NCBI GenBank assembly: GCA_030374765.1
Contig: JARGXX010000013.1
Span: 1,240,001 to 1,304,000 of the forward strand
Origin: Agarophyton chilense
Lineage: Eukaryota > Rhodophyta > Florideophyceae > Gracilariales > Gracilariaceae
DNA: 64,000 bases
Direction: 5' to 3'
Both the position numbers and the translations under genes were made by a program. Below the pieces are notes generated by a model. It was given only the letters and a program-made list of their open reading frames with translations. It was not told where the DNA came from and searched no databases. Shown here in pieces: positions 26,920 to 38,622 of the stretch (positions within the stretch are counted from its first letter, which is position 1; each line of letters starts with the position of its first letter).

Positions 26920-28231
26920 ACAGTAGTAGATAAAGTCTGTTTCAAAAACATATCCCTTGCACAAATATTTCGTAAAATGCCTTTTCGACTACAGTACACT
27001 CAATAAAAACAACACATGAAAAATATCAAGTCAAAAAACTGTTTCAAAAACATATCCTTTCGTCAGCCATATTCTCTACAGCGCGCTTTCAGTAGTTTGT
27101 TTTCGCCTCTTTAACCCTACTGACACTTACAGAGTGTGTTAACATTTATTCAATAAAAAAATGAATTAAATTAAACGTTATTTTGTCCCAGTAATTTGTG
27201 ATACAAACTTTCGAATAAAAAACTGTACTGAACTGTCTAATTTGCCCATAAATCATCTAATCTAGCACTCCATTGGTGTTTTCAATAAACTGAACATTGG
27301 AAATTCGTCATGAAAGATCCGTATCAGTTATATTTAAACCATTCATGTACTGTTTCTAAACATTTGACTGTTTTACAAGCGCACTATCCTGCTTAAAATC
27401 ATAAATCAATTCATACGTAAAGTAGGAATAAAGTAGCACAAAACTTTCTACCACTTTATCATAACGTTTCTAAGTCATTAAAGCTTTTAAAAAAGCTATT
27501 TTAGTTAATGTTACTTCAAATGTGCCATCTTAAACCATCTCAGATCTATAACCAAAGAACATTTTTACAAAACTCAACTATGTTTTGCCATTATCATACT
27601 AATAGAATTTAAAGAAACCTGTTCCGTTCATATTAACAGTTTTCGTCCAAAAAATTATCTTTTTTCATACTCTTTTTTTTAATGAGGCTTTTCTGAGGAA
27701 CACAACGCACGTTTGCGTTTATGGTGCGTTTTCAAAAGAAGATTCTTTTGTTGTTGTATAGTTTAATCAATTTTTAATTTTTAATTTGCGTCATATTTAA
27801 GAACATTTTACATTCAAACACTGCTTTGTTTCAATTATTTTTGCACAATGAAGTATCACAGAACAGATAAAGCTTACTTACACGCTTTTTTTGTTAGAGA
27901 GAATGCGGTATGGCTCGAACATCGCTTGAGTTCATACCAAACAGAGTGTTCTTTAATATTTGTTTGTTTTTGGGTTTTTTTTTGTTTTTGCGCTATAAAA
28001 GTTGGGATCATGCTTTTGGGGTCCATTCTAATAATTTTCATATAGTTTTGGCGAGATAAAGGCGGTACACAAGTCATATTGGAGCTCTATATTGCATAAA
28101 AGATATGTTTAAGAAACAAGGTTTTTTACTTGAAAAGGGTTTTTTCGGTGAGAAATTCGCTCTACAGTACAGAAAACGCCATTTTTTGCCCGGTTTTAGG
28201 AAAGGATATGTTTTTGAAACGCACTGTACTG

Positions 28232-28299
28232 TATGACATACAGTACATATGTATCAACAGAGGGTACGAAGGGTAGGGCTACAATCTTCTGGCCGAAAG
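28232..28299. other. Host DNA between mariner-like element and gypsy A
   Basis: About 68 bases of target DNA, including the recurrent 13-mer GTACGAAGGGTAG (28264-28276) and the GAAAG target copy (28295-28299) of element A. Confidence 0.6.
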
Positions 28300-28457
28300 T
28301 GTGGGCCACGTGTGGTGCACAGCGCACCACACGTGGCCCGGGATATTAGATTATGTAAACCCGGCGTCGCGAGCAGCGACGCCGGGTACAGAGGGGGGTG
28401 GAGAGGAAAAAAGAAAAAAAAAGAAAGGGTACTCTTGCCCAGAACACCAAGCTTTGA
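28300..28457 (+). repeat. 5' LTR of element A with two strong hairpins
   Basis: 158 bases. Hairpin 1: GGGCCACGTGTGGTGC (28303-28318), loop ACAGC, perfect complement 28324-28339. Hairpin 2: an 11-bp stem (28360-28370 with 28376-28386), loop GAGCA. Then an A/G-rich part. Right after the LTR, TACCGCATCCAAGGTTCGAA (28461-28480) reads like the complement of a tRNA 3' end including the T-loop, a likely primer site with its TGG decayed to TAA. Confidence 0.88.
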
Positions 28458-28489
28458 TAATACCGCATCCAAGGTTCGAAGAAATAACA

Positions 28490-29197
28490 ATGTCGTCGTC
28501 ATCTAATGTTCCTCGTGTTGTTTTCACCGATGATTCGTAGGCCGACGTCGGTCGTTTCTTTTTCGCATATGAGCATGTCGTCATGTGAGAGAAGTCTGAC
28601 AAAGAAATGTCTCTGCAGCTATTATGTCATCTGAAAAGAATCGCGTTTGATTTATACGAAAAATTCGCACGTGAAGGCTCCTTCAATAAAGAGAGCAACG
28701 GGTACACGGTTTTGAAGTCGAAGCTTCTGGCGGAGTTCACGAAAAAGACCCCGCCGGAGAAGGAAGTCCGCATGTCAATTGCTGCTAAGCTCTATTTGAA
28801 GGATGTGATGGGCTTTTTGGTGCATTTGGACTCGTTGTACACCCGTGCTGGGTTCAATGAAACGGCCTCGTTTAGGCTGCTCCGCAATACCGTTGCAGAC
28901 CTCCCGTATATGGCCCGTTTCGTCATGTACCGCTCTCCGAGCGACTACGAATTGTTGGGGAAGGCCGTACAGAAGTACGAGGTTGGCCGCAAGGCCTTCT
29001 TTGTCGATCGTGGAAAGCCCAAAGTTGTTAAGGATATGAAGAGGATGATTCTATTAAGGCCCGGCACTCGCTCTGGAACCGCTCAACAGTTAGAAAGAAA
29101 GGTCGCCCAGTTGGCTGGCCAGTTTGAAGAGCTCTCCCTCATCGTGAAAAAGAAGTTTGAAGGCTCTGCATCTTCTGGAGACAAGGACTGGACGTGA
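28490..29197 (+). pseudogene. gag: Gag of gypsy A, with stop codons
   Basis: From ATG 28490 (MSSSSNVPRVVFTDDS) the frame meets TAG at 28538 and another stop near 28583, then stays open from 28607 (196 codons). The capsid-like part contains FNKESNGYTVLKSKLLAEF and FLVHLDSLYTRAGF, typical of gypsy Gag. At 29195-29197 a TGA replaces the first cysteine of a zinc knuckle: the following codons read SYCKETGHGAKRC, then a complete second knuckle CARCGKMGHSETTC. Confidence 0.8.
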
Positions 29198-29281
29198 AGT
29201 TATTGCAAGGAGACAGGACATGGAGCAAAACGTTGCCCATCCAACCCGCACCGTGACACAAGGTGTGCGCGTTGTGGCAAG

Positions 29282-30229
29282 ATGGGCCACTCCGAGACCA
29301 CTTGTTGGTCGAAGCTCAAGAGAGAGGACACTCGTGCCGTCGGATTGGAGGGCACTAGGTCCGAATCAACGGAAGAGATGAAGCTGAAGAAGGAAGATAG
29401 TGTTGATTATGTTGCAGTTGTGCAGGAAAGTACTACCGAGTATGTCGTTGCCGCCGCGAAGAGGAATGCGAATGGGCAGGCACTTCCCAAACAGCCCCGC
29501 AGCAACGTGATGGACATTGACGCCTTGGTCAACCGCACCCCCATGGCCCCTCGAACTGCTGCGAGAGCTAAGGAGAAGAGAAAGAGCAAGAAGGCGAGGA
29601 AGACGGAGATTTATTCCCATGGATTACAGGATCACGTTGGAAAGTACAACATTATGGCCGAGTTAGCAACTGCCGCATCTGGATTGACCTTTGGGCAGTT
29701 GCTGCGAGTGGATGCAGAGGAGGCTAGGAAGCTCTTGAAGCGTCTTTTTTCAGGCAGAGTGCCGTTGACTGATGTTTCCGTTCTGCATGCCACTGACCTT
29801 CCCCGTCGTTTGAAGGTAGTCGCCGTCAGGCTCTATAGAACAGAGGCAAACGCCGTCCTCGTCTCTGGGGCAGTGCCGAACGTTCTCTCGTCACGAATTT
29901 GTGAGCAGTTGTCCATCCAACCTGCACCTACCACGAGGAGAGTGACAGTTGCAGATGGATCAGCCGCTCATGTGTTGGGTTGTGTGAAGGACGTTCCAGT
30001 CTCCTTTGGAAAGCTAAGAGTTCCTTTGGACTTTCTGGTTGTTCAGAACACCCCATTCGATGTCATAATGGGGTGCCCGACGTTAGAAGCCTTGCAGGCG
30101 CAGCTGGACTTCAGCCGTCAGCGGGTGAGTCTTTCTGATGGCACCAAAGAAGTTTGGTTGCCCCTACACAATGAGCCTCCCGTCATCAACGGAGCTCGCA
30201 CAGATAGTGAGGACTTTACATCCCCATAA
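29282..30229 (+). pseudogene. pol: Protease region of gypsy A
   Basis: Same frame as gag. The aspartic protease is recognisable by AVLVSGAVPNVLSSRICEQL and the downstream DVIMGCPTLEA, but the catalytic aspartate of the usual LDSGA is Val here. The first part is a basic linker. The frame ends at TAA 30227 and goes on in the same frame with further stops at about 30260 and 30359. Confidence 0.78.
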
Positions 30230-30364
30230 GACTCGGGACTGGGGGAAGTTTCGGTTGAGTGATCTTCGTCCTCGTCGAGTTCGGGGGACGAATCTGATGG
30301 CGAACCTGAATTGGTTCTTGCCATCATTAAAAAGGAACCGTACGAGCTGGACTTGGAGTAGGAG

Positions 30365-30838
30365 ATGGACGCAGTGGAGACCTCGAGTGAGGACGAGGAG
30401 AGTAGCCGCTCGGCACTCCTAGCTTCGAAGCTGACGCATCTTCCCCAAGGGGTTCAAGGGAGCCTGACCGTCACGCTCAAGGAGACTGACATCATAGCTT
30501 CAGACATGAGTGACCTTCGAGCTGCTGATGTTCCAGTGGTCCACTCCTTTGAGTTGACCGATGATACTCCTATCTATTCTAGAGCACGCAGGTTCCCGCC
30601 GAAGTACAACGCAATTGTACAAACATAAGTGGATAAGTTGCTGGAAGCGGGTGTTATCACCCCGTCCAGTTCAGCCTGGTCCTTCCCCGTAGTCATTGCG
30701 ACGAAAAATGATGGCAGGCCAAGGTCCTGTGTCGGCTACCGTCAGCTGAACCGAGTGATGAAGGCTGATCGTTGGCCTCTCCCCAAGATCGAAGATATCT
30801 TCGACGACCTAGCTGAGGCGAAGATCTTCACGACGCTG
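30365..30838 (+). pseudogene. pol: Reverse transcriptase N-terminal part of gypsy A
   Basis: Reads the RT fingers: YSRARRFPPKYN, a TAA at 30626-30628, then DKLLEAGVITPSSSAWSFPV, SCVGYRQLNRVMKADRWPLP and DIFDDLAEAKIFTTL, where solo LTR C interrupts it. Rejoined at 37824, the first catalytic motif reads L-A-L-Y-T-G-Y-W; the aspartate of the normal LDLxxGY is replaced by Ala. Confidence 0.85.
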
Positions 30839-31243
30839 TGTCGTACAATCACCTCTAGCGTATGCTACTGTCTTGTCTCGGCAGCGTAGTGACGCTCAAC
30901 CGTAGGGAGCGTGTTGACGCTCAACCTTAGAATGTAGAGGTAGTAAACCTCGATGGTAACAGGGCACCGTGAAAACCCGCAGGGGCAAACGGTGGGCCAA
31001 CTAGCCTATACCGTGTAGGTGAACGATGGTAGGCGTCGACGCGCGGGAAAGCCTGTGTGGTAGTTGAGAAACGATGAACCAAAAGATATATTCGTGACGC
31101 AAGTGGTGCCTGTCTTTATCAGATTAGGATGGGGGAGGTGCAGTTCCTTATATGCAGTGGACTGCTCTCTCCAGATCACCCGGGAGGTGCCAGCAAGGCA
31201 CGGTCTCTGACCTAGTGTCAGAGACCTGGCCAGCACTGGCTAC

Positions 31244-31878
31244 TGTTGAAACCCAGCTACTGTAGCGTACTGAGCTGTAAAGGTTCGGTGCAGAAGGTCG
31301 AGGTTCTGTCTTCAAAGCACGGCCCGCTGTTGAGCTGTCGCCTCAAATGTAAACCGCAACAAATACGTCAGGATCTACAGCCTGCTTTGCGGCTGTGTCC
31401 CGGTGATCTGTTGATTCTACGCGGTAGTAGAGGTTGATTCAGACGTATATGCTCGCTAGAACATTGCGTGGTTCATTAACGTACTCTCTGTAGTTGCGAA
31501 CTGATGTTGCGCGGGGTCCAGGACTGTGTTGTTGACGTTGAATGCAGATAGATGAGAGTTAACTCCCTTCAAAAGGTTGTCGTGCTCTCTCGTTTACTCT
31601 TTAAGTATCCAAACTATCACCATCAGCGGTAGACGCGAGGTGATGTCGTTGTAAGCAGTCCTATGTGGCATAATCACACGCATTTGCACAGATCTATTTC
31701 TGAAATAATCAAATAAAACACCTAATACTCATATGCATATTCTGAACAGTAGGATTCCACAATGTCCTTGTTAACTACACAGAGGATTCATCCTCGGATG
31801 TGTATCGCTGTTCAGTGCGCTTTTTGGCTTCTGCGGAAATCGTTTTCGATTCCCGCAGGTTTGGCTCACCACTCGACA
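31244..31878 (-). repeat. 3' LTR of element B
   Basis: 635 bases, TGTTGAAACC to CACTCGACA as read on the plus strand. The RNase H stop lies only about 30 bases inside the element from this LTR. Confidence 0.92.
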
Positions 31879-31907
31879 CTCCAAGATTTCTGCTTTTGGA
31901 GATGTCT

Positions 31908-32516
31908 TCAAACGCTACTGACATTCATCCTCGTTCCTTCGACCCACCCAGTCGGGCGCAGCTGAAGTTGATTCGTCTTCATCAGTTGCCAAAGAGGATG
32001 ACTGTCACTAACAAGACCCTTCGTGAGCCCGTCAGCAATATTCTGATCGCCTGGGATCCACGCAAGATATCGCAGCTCGCCTCGTCCGTGGCTTTCCTTC
32101 AAAGCGGAAACGTCAATTTGTAGCCTCTTCTCCAGTGTAGCTCCTCTTTTCGCCACAACGTTGAACACAGTGCGCGAGTCCACATATCCTTCGACCAATA
32201 TATCCCTTCCAAGTATATCCTCCAGCATATGCTTTGCCACAAACGCCTGATCGAAGCTGTACACTAGGGCGTGTATCTCTGCGGCCATTACTGATCGCGC
32301 GACCCGTTTGCATCTGGAGCTGCCATAGTGGATAATATTAGCCCGATTATTGTCATCAGCTAGTAATAAAACGAAACCTAATTGAGATTTCATCTTATCA
32401 GCATTTGCAAACGACGCATCCGTAAAAAGAACCAATCGAATTGAATCCATGTCCAGTGGAACAAATTTCAGACCGACGTCTGCTGTCTGATGGCATCGTT
32501 CGACAATCGCCTTCAT
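31908..32516 (-). pseudogene. pol: RNase H part of copia B
   Basis: 202 codons: LVLFTDASFANADKMKSQLG (first Asp), SVMAAEIHALVYSFDQA (Glu), YVDSRTVFNVV (Asp), then the copia ending RYLAWIPGDQNIADGLTKG. It is in a different frame from the RT segment upstream, so a frameshift lies in 32516-32600. Confidence 0.85.
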
Positions 32517-32557
32517 TCTTCGGAAATGAAGCGGTTGCGGTGCGTTTACACAGCTTG

Positions 32558-34234
32558 CTAGGAGCTGAACCGATGCTGAAAGATCTGGGCGAGTGCAACA
32601 GCCAATGTACTGTACCTGTGCGCGGACACTCGCAAACTCTGCTTCAGATTTAAGGTACTGTACTGAGCGAAGTTCTTTCCTTGATCGATTGCCATGGTTC
32701 CTCCGTTCTTCCTACAGATATTAATTCCGTTGAATGTTACTGTATTTCCTTCCTTAAGAAAATTTCGAGGCTTTGATACGAATCGTTTGGATTGTTTTTC
32801 TTCATCATCGAGAAAATTTGGTGTTCCATGTCCAAAAGAGTCATCTACTTGAAGAATTGTCACACCATCCAGGTTCGAACCAGATCTTCTGTACAGAACA
32901 CATGTGTCGGCCAGAGTCGGCTGCATTCCAAGTTTCTCTTTGTGATGAGAATGGTATGTTAGAAACCAGTGTAGCCCGCTCTCAGGGATCCCATACAGTG
33001 GTTTCAATACACAAAGCGCCTTTCCACAACCAAGATTCATCTCTTCTGGTGGGCGTAGGAAAACATTGCGTTCGATAAGAGACTCAGACTGTATGTACGC
33101 CTGTGAGATATCCCGAACGTATGGTGTGTGTTCTGGGATGATTGCCGATAGAGCAATTGCTACTCGATGGCCGAGTCTGCTCACAGTTGGTGATTTGGTA
33201 GCTATATCGAGCGCACCACGATCCTTGTAGTTCTGAGCAACAAGTCTCGACTTTTCCACAGCCTTTCCATCCACTGACTTCACAAGATCTACCCACTTCG
33301 ATCCGTAAATCCGTGTCGCCTTTGGAATCTGATCAACATCAATCACTTCGAACGTACCACGTTCCTGTAGACCCAATAGTTCCTTTCTTCTATACTCCTC
33401 GAAATTGTGCTCCTGTCTTGGAATTGAATCTTCATGAACGCTCAGTGGTTTTCCAGGCATCGCTGTCAGAGCCCCATCACAAACCAAAATGGTATCATTC
33501 TCCCCACGCAAGATTCCAGGTTTAGAAGTATCAATTTGCCGTTTATTCTGTGTGAAAGGTTCATGTGTGCCAGGTAGAGCGAGCTGGGAGTCAATCTCCG
33601 GTTTGACAACACTTGACCGAAATATTCGTCGACCGTGAGGCAGTTGAACAACCACTGTCTCGCCTTCAACTTGAATAAATGGAAAAGGTCCTTCCCACTT
33701 CTTCGAAGTGTCTCGGTAAACATAAACAGGAGCTCCAACCGGCAGTTTGTACAGTTCCTTACTGTGTTCCTTCCCTTTTGGACCATTGTAGTGCTTCAGC
33801 CCAAACGAGATTCTTCGCTTTGCTTGTTCCTTTCGTACAGTGTCCATAGCCTGATCAATTGCCCTTGCACGTAGCGACTGTGTCTCAGCAGGTGTTTGTC
33901 TCGCCGGACGTGGTATGGCGCCAAAGACAAGTAAGGTCGGACATAGACCCTCTGGACCAAGCGTCTCGTTGACAGACTTAACCGCCATCTGCAGGCAGTC
34001 TGCATCAGTCTCACTGCGTGGAAGCGAAGATCGAAGTTTCGTGTACGCAGCACGAAGGGGTCCGTGGTAGCGCTCTACATGTGTCATCGTAGAAGGAGAT
34101 TCTATGGGAGCCGGCAGAACGGTGATACCATCTGCGTTGGACAGCTCGAGAAATTCTCTCGAAACAAAGTTGCTGCCTTGGTCAATGCCCAAAAAGTCCG
34201 GAGGCCCAAGATAGAGACGTGACCAGCACCGCAA
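32558..34234 (-). pseudogene. pol: Integrase C-terminal part and reverse transcriptase of copia B
   Basis: 558 codons. FLGIDQGSNFVSREF holds the second integrase Asp and TMTHVERYHGPLRAAY the Glu. The RT follows: YGSKWVDLVKSVDGKAVEKS, VRDISQAYIQSE (catalytic Asp), LKPLYGIPESGLHW and ILQVDDSFGHG (YVDD equivalent). It overlaps the upstream ORF in another frame near 34102-34234; the two must once have been one frame. Confidence 0.87.
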
Positions 34235-36900
34235 AATGTCTTCCAGACTTCAGAGGACGTCATGCGTTTGAGGAATGAGGCAGCGTTAAAATGAGTAGCC
34301 TCATCAACAACATGAAGCACAGGCTTCTGATTGATGTACATGACGTCTACTGCTACGATGTGGTTGAACCTTACGTCATCCATTCCAACTGTCAATTTGA
34401 ACCTTCGCGGCCGTGAGGCATTCACAGCGCAGGTAACACATGACTTTGTGAGTTCACTGATTGCATCACGAACGTTCGAATTCATTTCATGCGGTCGAGC
34501 CCTCTTCAGTACTTTTGTGAATGACTGTACGGATGGGTGACCAAATACTCGATGTAGTTTCCTCAATTCCGTCTCGGTGTACAACGAGTAGGAAAGATCG
34601 CCATGATTCCATTTGTGGATCAAGAAGTAGTTCTTGAACGTCAGGGGTTGCGAGAGATGTTTGTACATGACCTCACGCTTCTGAAGGCTGATTTCAAGGC
34701 CATTATCTACCATATCCTTCATGCTGAGGAGACTGGGGATGTTATCCTGCACAATTTGGAACGTAACATCTAGAACCACGTTCAGATCTCTGAATGGTAC
34801 CGGGATTGTGGCCGTGCCAATAGGTTGTCTGCTTCCTCCGATTCCTTTCAGTCGCTTAATGCTATGCCGATCAATGCTGCAAGGTACTTCGAATTGCTCA
34901 CAATAGCCCTTGTACTGAGAATATGACATTACAGAGGACCTGTTGGCACAGGTGTCAATGTAGAGTCCTCGAAAATCATCGCGTTCCCCTTTTCTAAGTT
35001 CCTGATCCATAGCAGCCATCGCGGAGTCCATATCTCTCTTGAATCCCATACCGTGTAGAAACGATGCGTTAGCCAAGTGTACTTCGTCCATCTCGTGTAA
35101 CGACATGTCATTCTCGATAATGTAGGCAGCTTCTTCCTCAGAATCTAGGCCACTGTCACTCTCGACGCCGTCGTCACTGTCACTGGAGTACACAACGTTG
35201 ACATCATCTGACTCTACAGTTTCGTGTTCGGTGGTCAATTCATCGACAATATACGCTAGGTCTTCAACAGTCACGTATGCAGACGGTCTTCTACTTTTCA
35301 TCTTCTCAATTGCCTCCCTGACCTCTTGTTGCGAATGCCTTGTGCGAGCAAGATGATTCTCTCCACATACATAACATCCCTTCTTTCCAGCAATCCATCT
35401 CGAAGAAATTTTCTGTCTGTGACCTTCTGCCCTCCTTCGTCGTCCGTATCCTTTCAACTTCTTTCTGGCGTCTCCGCCATACTTGTTGCCAAGACTGTAG
35501 TGAACCTTGTGTTCCTTGCCAGACTTACTGTCATGTGAGACTGCAAAGGCTTCCGCCGATCTGGGTTCGCTAGACAGAAATGTAGCTATTCTGCTTCTCG
35601 CCTCCTGAGAGGTCGCAGGTACACGTTCTCTGAGTGACTGAGCGATCTGAGCGGTGTCAGCAGAAATAATCAATTGGTCTCTCAAGAAATTGTCTGTCCT
35701 ATAAGCTGGATCGAGCTGGTTCTGCAGCTGTGTCAGCTTGTGACAAAAGGATCTGAACACGTCGAGTTCACTTTTGTCAGGACTCTCTCGCATGGACTGA
35801 GAAAGTTGCATCGATTGCCATAAAATGAGTGTTCTGTTCCTCTGCTCGGCGTTGACGTAATTGTCGACAAGCTTCTGTAAAATCTGCTGGTAAGGTTCAC
35901 CAACACGATACACCTTCATATAGAACGAGAGTGCATCGTCTCGAAGGATTGCTGGTAGCGCTTCTGCCTTTTCCAGATCTGATAGACGACAAATTCTCGC
36001 CATCGAGTCATAGAAATCAAGAGCACCTTGTAGGTCCTCATCGAAACCTCCACCGTACGAGCAACGACCCTTACAAGCCTTCAGCATCCCATTAAATCCC
36101 ATTGTTGGCCTTGATGTAGACCGGTCCAGTTGCTTTGCACTGTTCGAGTCAGTTCCATGTTTCGTCCTCTGCAAGGAATTTGCACATACATTTGGTAGAA
36201 CATCTTGCAATGTCGCTCCAGTTGACTGCAATAGTAGTTGGCCATCTGGTCCGTCTTTCTTCGGGTGCCCATAGTGTTCCTGGTTAGTCCTTTGGCTCTC
36301 CACTTGGCCTGGTGCATCCCTGTTCCGTCCAGGTGTGTTTGGTTGCCGAAGGTGCCGTTCTGTATTGGACATTACAGGAGTGTCATGCGCTTCTGCTCCA
36401 CGAACTGAGCCCTGTGGAGTTGCAGCTGGTGGGACAATATCTTCGTTCTCTACAGCAGGATTTCCTTCCATCGGGATGAAGGACGGCTGCTCGAGACACT
36501 CAATGAGCGCTCTAGCTCGCCTGAATCCTTGCTGACGTCGCACCCATACTCCTCGCTCGATTAAGAATGTTATCCAGCGTACAGTAGTAGCCTTTGAGAT
36601 ATGTCCAATTGACTCCGGTCGAAAAGTTGAAGTAAATTCAAACCTTAGCACTTCTCCTTTTGCTCCTGTTTCCTTCAATGCTTCAATCATTTCCTTCGCA
36701 TAGTGCTCCAGTTCTTCCTTGTATTTCAGAATTACTTCTCTTCCAGAATTCGGCGGCGGTGGGTCCGGATCACCGATCGCGTCATAAAGAGCTTCGTTAA
36801 AACTCCGTAGTGCCTCTGCACTCAAACCTTGGACTTCGTAGCTTCCTTCTCCTACTTCCGTGTCTTCTCCAGTGTCCTGAATTTCTTCAGTTTCCGTCAT
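34102..36900 (-). pseudogene. gag-pol: Gag, protease and integrase N-terminal part of copia B
   Basis: 932 codons from a good ATG at 36900, about 50 bases inside the 5' LTR boundary. The gag-like part has a helical domain (DFYDSMARICRLSDLEKAEA, DDALSFYMKVYRVGEPYQQI) and a degenerate zinc knuckle CYVCGENHLARTRH. The protease site reads LYIDTCANRSS (DTCA for DTGA). The integrase finger is HRVFGHPS ... CVTC, and the first integrase Asp lies in IVAVDVMYINQ or HVVDEATHFN. Gag and pol are fused in one frame here. Confidence 0.85.
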
Positions 36901-36949
36901 GACAGAGCTGAGTCACTGTTACAATGTGGTCGACCGTAACAGTTATAAC

Positions 36950-37584
36950 TGTTGAAACCCAGCTACTGTAGCGCACTGAGCTGTAAAGGTTCGGTGCGGA
37001 AGGTCGAGGTTCTGTCTTCAAAGCACGGCCCGCTGTTGAGCTGTCGCCTCAAAGGTAAACCGCAACAAATACGTCAGGATCTACGGCCTGCTGTGCGGCT
37101 GTGTCCCGATGATCTGTTGATTCTACGCGGTAGTAGAGGTTGATTCAGACGTATATGCTCGCTAGAACATTGCGTGGTTCATTAACGTACTCTCTGTAGT
37201 TGCGAACTGATGTTGCGCCGGGTCCAGGACTGTGTTGTTGATGTTGAATGCAGATAAATGAGAGTTAACTCCCTTAAAAAGGTTGTCGTGCTCTCTCGTT
37301 TACTCTTTAAGTATCCAAACTATCACCATCAGCGGTAGACGCGAGGTGATGTCGTTGTAAGCAGTCCTATGTGGCATAATCACACGCATTTGCACAGATC
37401 TATTTCTAAAATCATCAAATAGAATACCTAATACTCATATGCATATTCTGAACAGTAGGATTCCACAATGTCCTTGTTAACTACACAGAGGATTCATCCT
37501 CGGATGTGTATCGCTGTTCAGTGCGCTTGTTGGCTTCTGCGGAAATCGTTTTCGATTCCCGCAGGTTTGGCTCACCACTCGACA
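36950..37584 (-). repeat. 5' LTR of element B
   Basis: 635 bases, same ends as the other copy. Adjacent to the gag start on the minus strand. I could not identify a convincing primer-binding site. Confidence 0.92.
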
Positions 37585-37818
37585 GCTACAGTGCCAGGTG
37601 GCCACTCCACTATTGTACTAAAATGAGTATAATTACAATTACGATTACTAACAATTACTCAACCAGAAGGTACATGTCAACACTACACGTGGCTGACAAC
37701 ACCTAGATGGTAGCTCCCCCGGAGCTGCATGGCCGATGATCCCTCGCATCCATCACCTACAGGGTCAGTGTAGTATATTGACAACCTCAAAAGTCAAACC
37801 TTCTGCCACTATACGACA

Positions 37819-38622
37819 CGCTGGCCTTGTACACAGGATACTGGCAAGTTCGGGTGTCGGAGAACTGCAAGGAGATGACAACGTTCACTTGCCGTCACAG
37901 CACGTACAAGTTTGAGGTTATGCCCTTTGGGTTGCTAAACGCTCCCTCGACGTTCCAGCGGATGATAGACTCAGTCCTACGCGGACCACCATACGCAATG
38001 GTGTACGTCGACGATGTCGTCATCTTCTCAGATAACTTATCGGATCATCTCCGTCATTGTCAGGAGATGTTCGAAAGGATTCATGCCGCAAACCTAAAGG
38101 TTAAGGTGACTAAGTGCAGCTTTTCTCAGTCTGCGATCAATTTGCAGGGACATGTGATCAACAAAGAAGGTATTCAGGTTGACAAAGGATACAGAGCGGA
38201 CATTGTTGACGCACCCGTACCGAGAACCACCACGGAGCTGAGAAGCTTTTTGGGGTTAGCAGGCTACTATCGTCGCCTCATCAAGGACTTTGCCGAAAGT
38301 TTGGCGACGTTACACACCGCTACTTCTGTCAAGCAGAAGTTCCAGTGGAGTCCGGAGATGCAGGTTGCCTTTGAAGACCTGAAGAGGAAGTTGACGATGC
38401 CGCCCGTCCTGGCGTTCCCCGACTTCGAAGCGCCTTTCGTCGTGGAGACCGACGCATCGTCGATAGCTCTTGGAGTGGTGTTGGCTCAGAAGAAAGAGGA
38501 CGGGAAGGTTCAACCCATTCAGTATACTTCCCGGTCGATGACGGAAGCCGAGAGGAAGTGCACTACGTGCCAGAGAGAGGCTCTTGCGGTTGTGTTTTCC
38601 ATGAAGAAGTTTCGAGTGTATC
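37819..38622 (+). pseudogene. pol: Reverse transcriptase C-terminal part and RNase H of gypsy A
   Basis: Continues the RT across insert C: FEVMPFGLLNAPSTFQRMI, YVDDVVIFSDN (catalytic YVDD intact), GHVINKEGIQVD and RSFLGLAGYYRRLIKDFAES. RNase H follows: VVETDASSIALGVVLAQ, REALAVVFSMKKFRVYL. It is cut at 38622 by element D and resumes in frame at 49252. Confidence 0.88.

Larger units (their letters stand above)
21736..28231. mobile_element. Mariner-like (TA-target) AT-rich element, interrupted by copia F
   Basis: The outer ends are CAGTA at 21736 and its complement TACTG at 28231, each flanked by TA. The core GTTTCAAAAACATATCC occurs just inside both ends (26939 forward, 28220 reversed) and once more at 27041. 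With copia F removed, the element is about 1.3 kb and strikingly AT-rich compared with its surroundings. I find no transposase; a 65-codon ORF at 27848-28045 has no recognisable feature. TA target and CAGT ends fit the Tc1/mariner superfamily, as a non-autonomous copy. The terminal repeats are imperfect, so the family is inferred. Confidence 0.6.
31244..37584 (-). mobile_element. Ty1/copia retrotransposon (element B)
   Basis: 6341 bases in minus orientation, target duplication GCTAC (31239-31243 and 37585-37589), two 635-bp LTRs differing at about 15 positions by eye. The minus strand encodes gag, protease, integrase, RT and RNase H in copia order, now split by two frameshifts. Inserted into solo LTR C. 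Confidence 0.93.
30839..37818. mobile_element. Solo LTR (element C) in the RT of A, split by copia B
   Basis: Begins TGTCGTACAATC and ends CTATACGACA (7-bp inverted ends), flanked by CGCTG on both sides (30834-30838 and 37819-37823). Without element B it is about 634 bases and has no coding sequence: a lone LTR left by recombination of a full element. I see no other copy in this window, so the superfamily is unknown. Confidence 0.8.

Noticed and set aside
28254-28602. ORFs over the 5' LTR of element A
   Set aside because: They arise from hairpins and purine tracts of the LTR, not from coding constraint.
30839-31243. 5' LTR of copia B starting at 30839
   Set aside because: This segment is not repeated at the other end of B; its own TG/CA ends and CGCTG target copy show it is part of solo LTR C.
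32398-32653. Plus-strand ORFs opposite copia B pol
   Set aside because: Shadows of the minus-strand RT and RNase H.
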